Assembly (NCBI GenBank): GCA_964434235.1
Contig: CAYSUN010000024.1
Coordinates: 1-18,034, forward strand
Reading direction: 5' to 3'
From: JABMRF01 sp964434235
GTDB lineage: Bacteria > Patescibacteriota > Patescibacteriia > UBA11705 > JABHMO01
DNA: 18,034 nucleotides
This document shows, in pieces, positions 1 through 7,453 of this stretch. Position 1 is the first letter of the stretch. Every line of letters begins with the position of its first letter. A program made the translations under genes and the position numbers. The notes below the pieces were generated by a model, which had not been told where the DNA came from, ran no database searches, and worked only from the letters and a program-made list of their open reading frames with translations.

Positions 1-64
1 TACTAAATTTAGTATAAATCATTAATATTTTACTGTCCAAAGATGTTAAAGAGCCCTATCTGTA

Positions 65-93
65 TTGACATTTGTATTTTTTTATGATATAAT
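65..93 (+). promoter_or_regulatory. Consensus sigma-70 promoter with extended -10
   Basis: TTGACA (65-70), a 17-nt spacer and TATAAT (88-93) match the housekeeping consensus at all twelve positions. TGA just before the -10 (85-87) also makes it an extended -10. Transcription would start near 100. This is the strongest promoter in the window, and it drives the small RadC-like gene at 166. Confidence 0.9.
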
Positions 94-105
94 TAAAAAT
101 TCAGA

Positions 106-140
106 TTGGATTTGAATCCCAACCATGAGGGGTTTCATGG
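106..140 (+). promoter_or_regulatory. Two leader hairpins before the small RadC-like gene
   Basis: Within the roughly 65-nt leader, TTGGAT and ATCC(C)AA can pair around the loop TTGA (about 106-122). CCATGA (123-128) pairs perfectly with TCATGG (135-140) around a GGGGTT loop. The AGGAGG ribosome site (153-158) lies just downstream and is left free. The hairpins may stabilise the message or take part in control; no known riboswitch class is recognised. Confidence 0.35.
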
Positions 141-165
141 GGAAGAAATTTTAGGAGGTGCGACG

Positions 166-420
166 ATGAGTAGTAAAGAATTGTTGAGTAAGTTGGGTAG
201 AGAACGGCCAAATATAATGAGTTACGAGGAACTCTTGACCATCATACTCGGTGACGAGTTCGAGGAGGAATTGGGAATACTCGCCCAGGTGTATGATTAT
301 TCATGGCGAGACGTCATGAAGAGTGTGACCATGAACATGGAGCCTATCCCAGGTGTTCGTAGTTCCACGCTGAGTCGGCTCTACGCCATAAAGGTCGTCG
401 GGGAATCGTTGTTTGGTTAA
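166..420 (+). CDS. Stand-alone RadC N-terminal-like (helix-hairpin-helix) protein, 84 aa
   Basis: The protein resembles the N-terminal domain of RadC/UPF0758. 'MSYEELLTIIL' (18-28) matches the family's 'LSDAELLAILL' region, and 'IPGVRSSTLSRLYAIKVVGESL' near the C terminus matches the 'IPGIGPAKAARLLAALELG' helix-hairpin-helix. Full RadC continues into an MPN/JAB metalloprotease domain with an HxHPSG motif; here the frame stops at residue 84, so that domain is absent. An upstream in-frame TTG exists at 106, but the ATG at 166 is chosen because a perfect AGGAGG (153-158) lies 7 nt before it. By hand count the gene is about 47% G+C, well above its neighbours, which suggests a different origin or strong codon selection. 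It is monocistronic, with a consensus promoter and its own terminator. A DNA-binding role is inferred from the HhH only; RadC's own function is unsettled. Confidence 0.75.
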   Translation: MSSKELLSKLGRERPNIMSYEELLTIILGDEFEEELGILAQVYDYSWRDVMKSVTMNMEPIPGVRSSTLSRLYAIKVVGESLFG

Positions 421-422
421 TC

Positions 423-470
423 AGCGAGGATCTCGGCTATATTTATGGAGCGAATGACTTTAGGTCATCG
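423..470 (+). other. Two hairpins in the 3' untranslated region
   Basis: AGC-GAG pairs with CTC-GGCT around GAT with a one-base bulge (423-438). ATGAC (454-458) pairs with GTCAT (464-468) around TTTAG, extended by CG/CG. They sit between the stop codon and the terminator of the RadC-like gene and may protect the 3' end. Neither has a U-tract, so they are not terminators. Confidence 0.35.
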
Positions 471-493
471 TTTTCTGATAAAGCAGTATTAAA

Positions 494-529
494 CACCCCT
501 TGCGTCTCTACGCTTGGGGTGATTTTTTT
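494..529 (+). terminator. Rho-independent terminator of the RadC-like gene
   Basis: CACCCC (494-499) pairs with GGGGTG (516-521). A T-T/T-T internal mismatch and a GCG/CGC inner helix follow, with loop TCTCTA. Seven T residues follow at 523-529. Confidence 0.8.
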
Positions 530-555
530 AATTTTTTCTAAAATTTCAACTTGCC

Positions 556-584
556 TTTACAAATTAAAATAATTTTGCTTAAAT
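556..584 (+). promoter_or_regulatory. Possible promoter of the intergenic RNA
   Basis: TTTACA (556-561), a 17-nt spacer and TTAAAT (579-584) form a moderate sigma-70 match in a very AT-rich stretch. Shifting by one base gives TAAATA with an 18-nt spacer. A start near 591 would place the structured RNA and its terminator in one short transcript. Confidence 0.35.
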
Positions 585-590
585 ATAGAA

Positions 591-748
591 TCCAGTCTGG
601 GTAGTAGTATTTACAACACATGATGCACTAGGAGAATTGGTGCCTTCACCCTGTCAATAAGTGGGATCATGACGCTAAAACCGAGATTTTCGAAGTAATC
701 TAATAAACGAACACAATGCCCTGAAAGCAACTTTCAGGGTGTTTTTTT
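591..748 (+). ncRNA. Candidate structured small RNA (three-way junction plus terminator)
   Basis: No open reading frame occupies this stretch, and it lies between two terminators with a possible promoter in front. CATGAT (619-624) pairs with ATCATG (666-671) and encloses two further hairpins: GCACTA/TGGTGC (625-630 with 638-643, loop GGAGAAT) and TCAC/GTGG (646-649 with 661-664). The first stacks directly on the closing helix. Small hairpins flank the junction (CCA/TGG at 592-600 and CGA/TCG near 682-692), and a strong terminator ends it. Base composition is less AT-rich than the surrounding spacer. The downstream gene is on the opposite strand, so this is not a leader or riboswitch for it. 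I recognise no known family (6S, SRP RNA, tmRNA and RNase P do not match). The RNA is inferred from pairing potential alone. Confidence 0.4.
718..748 (+). terminator. Strong rho-independent terminator of the intergenic RNA
   Basis: CCCTGAAAG (719-727) and CTTTCAGGG (731-739) form a perfect 9-bp stem around CAA, followed by TG and seven T residues (742-748). The T-run overlaps the stop codon of the convergent gene, whose last base is at 747. On the minus strand the hairpin has no U-tract, so it mainly serves rightward transcription. Confidence 0.85.
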
Positions 749-1685
749 ACCACAACCAACTGTAATCTTTTTTTATTTTTTTGATAAGATTTTTAGGTGA
801 AACCAGACCGAACTCAGTTACATAACCTTTAATAAACTTGGCCGGAACTTGATCAAAAGCTGGATTAAAAATTTTCAAATTTTTTGGAGCCTTATCCCAA
901 ACTTCCCGTGCGCTCCGTTCTTCAATTTTAATTGCTTTTAAATTTTTAGCATCTTCATTAATTTTCAAAGCTTGAGTAACAATGTAAACTGGAATTTTAT
1001 TTAAATAAGCAGTCATAGCTAAACCATAACTGCCAACCTTATTAACACATGAACCATCTTTGGAAATTGCATCACAACCAATAAAAACTTTATCAATTGA
1101 AAATTGATTGCCACTAATTTTACTTATTAAATATGGTGCAGCACTATCAACAATTAAAGTATCTTTTATTTTGGCTGATATTAAATCTTGAGCTGTTTTA
1201 TGTCCTTGGTACAAAGGACGAGTTTCAGTTTGAAAAACCTCAAATTTCTTTTTATTTTTTTTCGCTTCAACTAAAAACTTTATCACTGTAGTCGAATGAC
1301 AATGCGTAAATATTTTATCACCTGAATTGATTAAACTTTCTCCAACTGCAATTATTTTTTGATTATTAACATTCACTAATTCAATAAACTGTTCCAATGA
1401 ATCACTAACAGCCTTGCGCAACTGTTTTATATCTGAAGATGGCTGTTGCTTTAATTGATAAACAATAAATTCTACAACATTATCAGCCATTGGTTCAGTG
1501 TCTCGAGCAGAAACTAAGTATTGTCCAGCCTTGGTTATGGCTCGAATAAATTCTTGACTATTTTTTTCTGGCAATTCTTGCGCGTATTTTTTCAAAGCTT
1601 TACCAACAGCCAAAGCAACATTGGTTGCTCCTTGAATTTTAATCGATTTTATATCTTGAAAAGTTTTAAGCAAATTCGCATTCAT
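747..1685 (-). CDS. eIF-2B / ribose-1,5-bisphosphate isomerase family protein
   Basis: The 312-aa protein belongs to the fold shared by eIF-2B alpha/beta/delta subunits, methylthioribose-1-phosphate isomerase (MtnA) and archaeal ribose-1,5-bisphosphate isomerase. Visible signatures are a helical N-terminal part (1-100), 'THCHSTTV' with Cys129, 'ETRPLYQG' (154-161), 'IGCDAISKDGSCVNKVGS' with Asp205, and a C-terminal 'FNPAFDQVPAKFI' segment. Cys129 and Asp205 fit the catalytic cysteine/aspartate pair of the isomerases, and the ETRPxxQG motif resembles the ribose-1,5-bisphosphate group. In CPR bacteria such enzymes are known with AMP phosphorylase and RuBisCO in an AMP salvage route, but neither partner is in this window. 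The gene follows the beta-CASP gene by 30 nt and is probably co-transcribed. No Shine-Dalgarno is visible before the ATG. The family is secure; the substrate is inferred. Confidence 0.8.
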   Translation of the reverse strand: MNANLLKTFQDIKSIKIQGATNVALAVGKALKKYAQELPEKNSQEFIRAITKAGQYLVSARDTEPMADNVVEFIVYQLKQQPSSDIKQLRKAVSDSLEQFIELVNVNNQKIIAVGESLINSGDKIFTHCHSTTVIKFLVEAKKNKKKFEVFQTETRPLYQGHKTAQDLISAKIKDTLIVDSAAPYLISKISGNQFSIDKVFIGCDAISKDGSCVNKVGSYGLAMTAYLNKIPVYIVTQALKINEDAKNLKAIKIEERSAREVWDKAPKNLKIFNPAFDQVPAKFIKGYVTEFGLVSPKNLIKKIKKDYSWLW

Positions 1686-1715
1686 ATTTATCCAATTTAA
1701 ATTATTAATTTTAAA

Positions 1716-3185
1716 TTACACTTTTTTCTTTAATTCTTTCATGTTTTTTATATAATCTTGCCGTCGACTACCCTTTTTACTTTTTGTTTTCTTACTAATA
1801 ATTTCAAATTCTTCACCCATATCAGCGACATCTACTCGGCCTTTAAATTTCAAAATGTTAATTATGTTATCACGCAAAACCGCACATTCACTCTCTTCGC
1901 CATGTACAATGAAAATGTTTTTCAAATCATTTATATTTCGAATATATTCTAATAATTCCAATTTATCAGCATGGCCAGAAAAAGAATTAAGCACAACCAC
2001 GTCAGCTTTGAGCGGATAATTTGTACCAAAAATTTTGATTTTTCTTTCACCTTCAACAATTTTTCGGCCACGAGTTCCATAAGCCATGAACCCAATAATC
2101 AAAATTAAATTCTTCGGATCGCTCATGTTGTTTTTCAAATGATGCAAAATTCGCCCAGCTTCACACATACCTGAAGCAGAAATTATAATACATGGTTTAT
2201 CAAAAAAATTAAGTTTTTTAGAATCTTCAACACTTTTAATATACTTGATTTCTTTAAAATACAAAGGGTTTTGTTTTTTATCTAAAAATTTTCGGAAAGT
2301 TTCATTATCATAATAATCTTTATTTTGATCAAATACTTCAGAAATTTCTGTTGACAATGGACTATCTACAAAAATCGGAATTTTAGGAATTTTCCCTTGA
2401 TTGTAAAGTTCATGCAATATGTAAACAAAAGCTTGGGTTCTTTCAAATGAAAAACCTGGCACAATAATCTTGCCATTTCTTTTTACTACATCATTGATTG
2501 CCCATTCAACTTCTTCGTGAACACTAGCAAATGAATCATGCAAACGACTGGCATAAGTGCTTTCTGTAATTAAAATATCAGCGTGATCAACTTGATATGG
2601 ATCATTTAATATTGGCATATATTTACGACCAAGATCACCAGTAAAAACTAAACGCTGATATTCTTTTTCTTCCTTAAAATCAATGGCCGTGATTGCACTT
2701 CCAAGAACATGACCTGCGTCATAAAACGTTACCCAAATATTTTCATCTAATTTAAATTTCTGGAAATATTCATACGTTTCAATTAAATCTAAAACTCCAC
2801 GCACATCAGAATCATTATACAATGGTTCTGAATTTTGCTTTAGATGTTTTTTTATAAAAAAAGCATCTTGAACTTGAATATGGGCAGAATCAAGAAGCAT
2901 AACTTCTGCCAACTCTTTTGTTGCTCTGGTACAATAGATTTTACCGTTAAAACCTTGCTTTACCAATCGAGGCAACATACCGATATGATCAATATGAGCA
3001 TGTGAAATTATTACGTAATCAAGACTTTTAGGATCAAATAAAAACTGTTCATTTAATTTACGAATTTCCTTTCGATCACCACCCTGAAACATTCCACAAT
3101 CCAAAAGAATTCTTTTCTTATTTATTTCCAAAAGATGTCGTGAACCAGTCACATTTTGATCTGCTCCACAAAATTTTATTTTCAT
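1716..3185 (-). CDS. Beta-CASP metallo-beta-lactamase fold RNase (CPSF73/Ysh1-like)
   Basis: The 489-aa protein has all motifs of a beta-CASP nuclease: 'TGSRHLL' at the start, the metal-binding 'SHAHIDHIG' (His62, His64, Asp66, His67), His159 in 'DAGHVLGSA' and Asp184 in 'FTGDLGR'. The beta-CASP insert follows, with 'TESTYASR' (208-214), 'FVDSPLS' (272-278), 'SASGMCEAGR' (336-345) and 'FSGHAD' (His405), and then 'VHGE' (His428). This matches bacterial CPSF73-like RNases of the TTHA0252 type rather than RNase J, whose C-terminal domain is missing. The likely role is cytoplasmic RNA processing or decay. The C terminus is very basic (466-489), suited to RNA contact. The gene has no Shine-Dalgarno; a TATAAT ends 8 nt before the ATG. 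It appears to head a two-gene unit with the eIF-2B-like gene. Confidence 0.9.
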   Translation of the reverse strand: MKIKFCGADQNVTGSRHLLEINKKRILLDCGMFQGGDRKEIRKLNEQFLFDPKSLDYVIISHAHIDHIGMLPRLVKQGFNGKIYCTRATKELAEVMLLDSAHIQVQDAFFIKKHLKQNSEPLYNDSDVRGVLDLIETYEYFQKFKLDENIWVTFYDAGHVLGSAITAIDFKEEKEYQRLVFTGDLGRKYMPILNDPYQVDHADILITESTYASRLHDSFASVHEEVEWAINDVVKRNGKIIVPGFSFERTQAFVYILHELYNQGKIPKIPIFVDSPLSTEISEVFDQNKDYYDNETFRKFLDKKQNPLYFKEIKYIKSVEDSKKLNFFDKPCIIISASGMCEAGRILHHLKNNMSDPKNLILIIGFMAYGTRGRKIVEGERKIKIFGTNYPLKADVVVLNSFSGHADKLELLEYIRNINDLKNIFIVHGEESECAVLRDNIINILKFKGRVDVADMGEEFEIISKKTKSKKGSRRQDYIKNMKELKKKV

Positions 3186-3193
3186 ATATTTGT

Positions 3194-3216
3194 ATTATAT
3201 CCATTACATTATAGCA
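3194..3216 (-). promoter_or_regulatory. Two alternative -10 elements before the beta-CASP gene
   Basis: On the minus strand, TATAAT at 3199-3194 lies 8 nt before the ATG and would give a leaderless mRNA. A second copy at 3213-3208 is preceded by TGC (an extended -10) and would leave a leader of about 15 nt without a Shine-Dalgarno. No good -35 is visible for either. Confidence 0.4.
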
Positions 3217-3312
3217 TTTAATTAAGACAACTGAAATTGCAGGTTGTGTTTAAATAAATTGCTCCAAGATTTAGATATAAACCAAACAAAATAATAACTG
3301 CGATATTTTGCT

Positions 3313-3350
3313 TAAATAAAACAAAAACGCGTTCTTGTGAGAACGCGTTT
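3313..3350 (-). terminator. Terminator of the MutS-like gene
   Basis: An 11-bp perfect stem (3325-3335 with 3340-3350, core AACGCG) has loop TGTG. On the minus strand it is followed by a T-rich run (TTGTTTTATTT). It lies 10 nt after the stop codon of the MutS-like gene. Confidence 0.85.
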
Positions 3351-3360
3351 GTACTTAAGA

Positions 3361-5535
3361 TTATACTAAATAATCATCCAATCCTTCTTCTGTAACTACG
3401 CCAGCGATATTTCCATCGCCAATACCCGGAACAATTTTATGTTCTGGAAGAAACTTAACGCAATTTGCACCTAGTTCATTTTTTGTATACTCAGCTAAAC
3501 CAATGATTTGAGTAGACATAATCACACTAATACCGTGATATTTTGCTGAGCCAGTTTTACCAGCAACACCTTTCAAGGTCCTCATAACCTTAATTCCGAA
3601 TTCCAAGCCACCAATTTCGCCTGTTCCAGTACCAAGCTCATCAATAAACAGCAGAAAACCACTATGCTCTTGATACCTTTCAAGTGCTGTGAACAAGCTT
3701 TTAATCTTTCTCACGTAAAGCTGAGCAGTAGAACCACCATCTTTACGTTCCAACATAGCTAAACCCAGCCCACGCTTGATTGAAATTATGGCTGACTCAG
3801 CAATGATTGGCAAACCTGACTGCCCTAAATACACAGCATCAAAGACTGCTAAACCAGATTCAGATTTACCTGCACCATTTTGGCCAGACATAGTCAAAAG
3901 GTCGCCATTGATAATCGGCAAATCAAGAGGTACTACTTCATCTAGGCTATCTCTAAACTTTTTCTTGGCTTTTGTGTTACTACTATCATAATCTTGAAAA
4001 TTTAAATCACTTTGCACCAAACGAAAAGGAATCAAGCCAGTAAATTTAAGTACATTTTCTTCCATTGGCCGAAGCTCTGGGAAACAAATATTTACGCCTA
4101 ACGACTTGAGAATATAATATGGATCCATTAAGGGAGCAATTGCACTCAGTTTTTCAATTACTTGAGATACATAATCATGAAAAGCTTGAATCTTCTCATA
4201 AACTTCTGAAAGTTCTTCTCCAACCAACCAAAACGCTCCATGCCATCGATATTCAGCTTCAATTGAATCAATAAAACTCTGATCAATGGGAATTGGTTTA
4301 TTCAGAACATCTTCATCTCGACACATTTCCTGCAAAACTGAATACAATCGAAGATTATTGACCATGCCAATTCTATCCTTAAAATCACCTTCAAGAGATC
4401 TTAATTCTTTGTTTTGACTTGGCAACAACTTAATCATTTCATTCGTTTTGCCATATTGAAAAATTGAATTAAGCTCATATTGCGCTGATGCTTGACTTTC
4501 AACTCCAATGATTTGAACAACCAAGCCTTGATCATCAAAATTATAAGCAACATGAATTTTCATATCATTTGTCGTTTCAGCCAAACGAGAGAAAGTCTCT
4601 TCAAACAAATATGGAACTAGGACTGTTTGCTCAATCTTTTTCTTAATATAATGAGCAAGTTCTGAAGGAACATGACTGTAGACTAAAGGACTTGTCATTT
4701 CTTCATATTTTTCTTGCATTCTCAATTTGTGCTTACGTTCATTACGACGATTGAACAATTTGCCCAAACCAGTTTTTTTCGCTTTAAACTTGGTTTCCCA
4801 ATTTGGATTATAAGATGCAGCATAACGCTGAATAACAAAACCTTGAGCACCTTTTACTACCAAGAATGGTCGGCAAACATATTGAGAATAACAAATTCTA
4901 TGTTTTTCGGTTACTTCTGTATCCCAAGGCAAGTCATCTTGTAGTTCTTTATCCTGAATAACATTATCAGCTCCTGTGGGAAAATCCAACCCAAACGTAA
5001 TCGTACCGCGAAGATAAACGTCACCTTTGAGCTTTTCTTCGATACTCTTAACAAAACTTGTTTCTAATTCTTTGTAAGAATTAAGATTCTTTTCTAGAAA
5101 CTGAACAAAGATCTCAAGCTCAGGCGGAATATTTTTACATTTACGAACATTAATAACAAACTTTTTACATTTCCAGAAAAAATTACTTTCTTTTCCGGTA
5201 TTGGCTAGGGTATCAATAAAATACGCAATCAAATCAGAACCAGAATGTGGAATCTGCGTTTCATATCGGGACAAAATGTTTTCACGAATCCAGAGTGAAA
5301 ATTCTCGATTTTCTAAGAAAAACCTATTAATTTGCTGTCGCCTTACTGCTTCAGCCAGATCAGTCGTAAAAAAAGAATCCTTAAAAGCTTGAAGTCTCCA
5401 AGAATGTCCATCATAAATACGATTAACAGTTCCCAATCGAAAATCTTCTGGATTAACAATCGTTCCAATTGGGGCCTCAACATCCCAGAAACTCACTTTT
5501 GGTAAATTAACATCGACTTGATCAATTTGATCCAT
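3361..5535 (-). CDS. Divergent MutS-family ATPase, 724 aa
   Basis: The C-terminal third is a MutS-type ABC ATPase: Walker A 'SGQNGAGKS' (551-558), a serine-rich 'GGSTAQLYVRKIKSL' segment in the place of the MutS 'STFMxEM' signature, and Walker B 'FLLFIDELGTGTGEIGG' (Asp632, Glu633). A predicted helical lever/clamp region of several hundred residues comes before it. The usual MutS Walker A (GPNMGGKST) is changed, and the H-loop histidine of 'FATHY' appears replaced ('IMSTQ'). No FxE mismatch-recognition domain is recognisable at the N terminus, and no Smr domain follows, so it is neither a canonical MutS1 nor MutS2. The frame is open 21 codons further up, but the ATG at 5535 has a perfect AGGAGG 5 nt before it, and the upstream codons overlap the promoter. 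It is transcribed alone. A DNA-structure or repair role is likely but the substrate is unknown. Confidence 0.75.
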   Translation of the reverse strand: MDQIDQVDVNLPKVSFWDVEAPIGTIVNPEDFRLGTVNRIYDGHSWRLQAFKDSFFTTDLAEAVRRQQINRFFLENREFSLWIRENILSRYETQIPHSGSDLIAYFIDTLANTGKESNFFWKCKKFVINVRKCKNIPPELEIFVQFLEKNLNSYKELETSFVKSIEEKLKGDVYLRGTITFGLDFPTGADNVIQDKELQDDLPWDTEVTEKHRICYSQYVCRPFLVVKGAQGFVIQRYAASYNPNWETKFKAKKTGLGKLFNRRNERKHKLRMQEKYEEMTSPLVYSHVPSELAHYIKKKIEQTVLVPYLFEETFSRLAETTNDMKIHVAYNFDDQGLVVQIIGVESQASAQYELNSIFQYGKTNEMIKLLPSQNKELRSLEGDFKDRIGMVNNLRLYSVLQEMCRDEDVLNKPIPIDQSFIDSIEAEYRWHGAFWLVGEELSEVYEKIQAFHDYVSQVIEKLSAIAPLMDPYYILKSLGVNICFPELRPMEENVLKFTGLIPFRLVQSDLNFQDYDSSNTKAKKKFRDSLDEVVPLDLPIINGDLLTMSGQNGAGKSESGLAVFDAVYLGQSGLPIIAESAIISIKRGLGLAMLERKDGGSTAQLYVRKIKSLFTALERYQEHSGFLLFIDELGTGTGEIGGLEFGIKVMRTLKGVAGKTGSAKYHGISVIMSTQIIGLAEYTKNELGANCVKFLPEHKIVPGIGDGNIAGVVTEEGLDDYLV

Positions 5536-5576
5536 TTTTGCCTCCTTGGCAATTGTTGTCAACGAACGAATAAATA

Positions 5577-5605
5577 ACATTATCATAATTATATACAAGT
5601 GTCAA
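5577..5605 (-). promoter_or_regulatory. Promoter of the MutS-like gene
   Basis: On the minus strand a perfect TTGACA (5605-5600) is followed, after 17 nt, by TAATGT (5582-5577). ATAATG with 16 nt and GATAAT with 15 nt are alternatives, so the exact -10 is uncertain. A start near 5570 leaves a leader of about 35 nt carrying the AGGAGG at 5546-5541. Confidence 0.6.
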
Positions 5606-5623
5606 TATAGAGACTAAAATTAC

Positions 5624-5649
5624 AAAAAAAAAGACACAAATGCCTTTTT
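5624..5649 (-). terminator. Terminator of the ABC-exporter operon
   Basis: On the minus strand AAAAAGGCA pairs with TGTCTTTTT around TTTG (9 bp including one G-T pair), and the T-run continues to nine residues. It lies shortly after the ABC gene's stop codon and ahead of the MutS-like promoter. Confidence 0.75.
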
Positions 5650-5666
5650 AAGTTTAATAAATTAAA

Positions 5667-7448
5667 TTAGAATTTTACTATATCAGTATCAAGTTGCAAA
5701 TTGACTAATCGTTTATAAAGACCTTTCTTACGTACAAGTTGATTGTGTGTTCCTTGTTGGATAATTTTACCCTTATCAATAACCAAAATACGATCAACAT
5801 TTTTAATAGTTGAAAGTCTATGGGCTATTATTATCGTTGTTCTATCTTTTATTACTTTATGAATAGCACTCTGAATCATTCGTTCAGATTCAGCATCAAG
5901 TGCACTGGTTGCTTCGTCTAAAATAAGAATTTTTGGATCAACTAAAATTGCTCGGGCAATACCAATTCTCTGACGTTGTCCACCAGACAATTTAACACCT
6001 CGCTCACCAACTAAAGTATTATATTTTTTCTTTAATTTCAAAATAAATTCTTCAGCATTGGCTATTCGGGCTGAGGCTTGAATTTTTCTGATCGAAGCTT
6101 TTGGTTTTCCATAAGCAATATTATTTTTTATTGTGTCATTAAAAATATCAATTTCCTGATCAACAATACCGAGCTGACTTCTGTAATTTCGCATATCAAG
6201 TTTTTCTATTGGTTCATCATCAATTAAAATAACACCCGAGCTAACATCATAATATCGGTATAGTAGTTTTGCTACTGTAGTTTTTCCACCGCCAGAAGAT
6301 CCAACCAAAGCAACAACTTCCCCTGACTTAATTGTAAAATTTATATTTTTCAAAACTTTACCTTCGCCATAATCAAAATTTACATTTTTAAATTCTATTT
6401 TCCCAAGCAATGTTTTTTTGATGGCACCTTCAACTACTGTAACTTCACTATCTTTGTCTAAAACATTCAAAACTCTATTAATGGCAATTTTCGCATCCAT
6501 TATATGATCAACTGTTCTAGTAAAGGAATATAAATAATAATAAGTTTGAACGCCTATACTCGTTAATAAAACTAAATCACCGGGGGTAATTTCACCTAAA
6601 TAAGTCAAATAGCCTCCATATCCAAGCATAATAATGTTGCCCAAACCAATTAAATTTTCTCTAATAAAATTCAAACTAAAAACTACCTTAAAAAATTTAC
6701 GAAACTTTTGGAAAATCACTCCCAAAAGAAGTTCTGTACGCTTTTTTTCATATTCCTCACGCGTATAAGCTTTGACAGTTTTTATATTATAAATTGCTTG
6801 ACCAATCTGGCCGTAAACAGTTTCTTCTTTTTGCCTAATTTGCTTTCGCAAAGGATCAACTTTATAATTAGTTTTTATAGTTGTATATAAGAAAATTGGA
6901 ATTATAACAAAAAAAGCGATCGATAATCGCCAATCAATGTATAACAAAAATATTGTGCTAAAAACTATTCGAATTATAGTCGGCACAAAACCCCAAAACA
7001 TGTTCTCAAAAAAATAAATTAACTTATCAACTCCAGCTTGCAGTTTATTAAGTTTAGCTCCAGTATTTTCCTTTTCATGATAAGCTAATGACAAATCAAG
7101 ATTTTTTTCAGTAATTAAACAAGTTAAATAGTTACCGATTTTTATTGAAGTGTTCACTAAAACAATATTAACAATAAAATTAAGTGAACTTTGAATTAAA
7201 TATACAACAGCTAAAATTATTATAAGAATTAACAGTCGGCCTAACAATAAATCTTTTTCTGTATAAATAAAATTATCAATAACATCCTTAAAAATATATT
7301 CTCTTGCTAAGTTGGCTATTTCCACAAAACTTATAAGAAAAATTCCCAAAATAAAATACTTACGAAAATCTGATAATAAAACCCACAATTTTTTTACCAA
7401 AAAAATTAGGCTGTTTACAACATCTTTAATTGGACTTTTATTTTTCAC
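5667..7448 (-). CDS. ABC exporter half-transporter (MsbA/LmrA-type)
   Basis: The 593-aa protein fuses an N-terminal six-helix exporter membrane domain (about 25-320) to a nucleotide-binding domain. The latter shows Walker A 'GSSGGGKT' (383-390), Q-loop Gln431, signature 'LSGGQRQRIGIARA' (487 on), Walker B 'ILILDEATSALD' (507-518) and switch His543 in 'IAHRLST'. All catalytic residues are present, so it should be active as a homodimer. These transporters flip or export lipids, peptides or drugs; the substrate cannot be read from sequence. The start is GTG at 7448, 5 nt after the stop of the pseudouridine synthase and without a clear Shine-Dalgarno, so translation is probably coupled. It is the last gene of its operon. 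Confidence 0.92.
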   Translation of the reverse strand: MKNKSPIKDVVNSLIFLVKKLWVLLSDFRKYFILGIFLISFVEIANLAREYIFKDVIDNFIYTEKDLLLGRLLILIIILAVVYLIQSSLNFIVNIVLVNTSIKIGNYLTCLITEKNLDLSLAYHEKENTGAKLNKLQAGVDKLIYFFENMFWGFVPTIIRIVFSTIFLLYIDWRLSIAFFVIIPIFLYTTIKTNYKVDPLRKQIRQKEETVYGQIGQAIYNIKTVKAYTREEYEKKRTELLLGVIFQKFRKFFKVVFSLNFIRENLIGLGNIIMLGYGGYLTYLGEITPGDLVLLTSIGVQTYYYLYSFTRTVDHIMDAKIAINRVLNVLDKDSEVTVVEGAIKKTLLGKIEFKNVNFDYGEGKVLKNINFTIKSGEVVALVGSSGGGKTTVAKLLYRYYDVSSGVILIDDEPIEKLDMRNYRSQLGIVDQEIDIFNDTIKNNIAYGKPKASIRKIQASARIANAEEFILKLKKKYNTLVGERGVKLSGGQRQRIGIARAILVDPKILILDEATSALDAESERMIQSAIHKVIKDRTTIIIAHRLSTIKNVDRILVIDKGKIIQQGTHNQLVRKKGLYKRLVNLQLDTDIVKF

Positions 7449-7453
7449 AATTT

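Noticed and set aside
106..165. TTG-start extension of the RadC-like gene
   Set aside because: The extension runs through the leader hairpins and begins about 6 nt after the predicted transcription start without a ribosome site; the ATG at 166 has AGGAGG.
591..748. Assignment of the intergenic RNA to SRP RNA, 6S RNA or tmRNA
   Set aside because: The SRP GGAAGGA-type loop, the 6S central bubble and the tmRNA tRNA-like ends are not present.
5536..5598. 21-codon N-terminal extension of the MutS-like protein
   Set aside because: It overlaps the predicted -10 region and lacks a ribosome site, while the ATG at 5535 has a perfect one.
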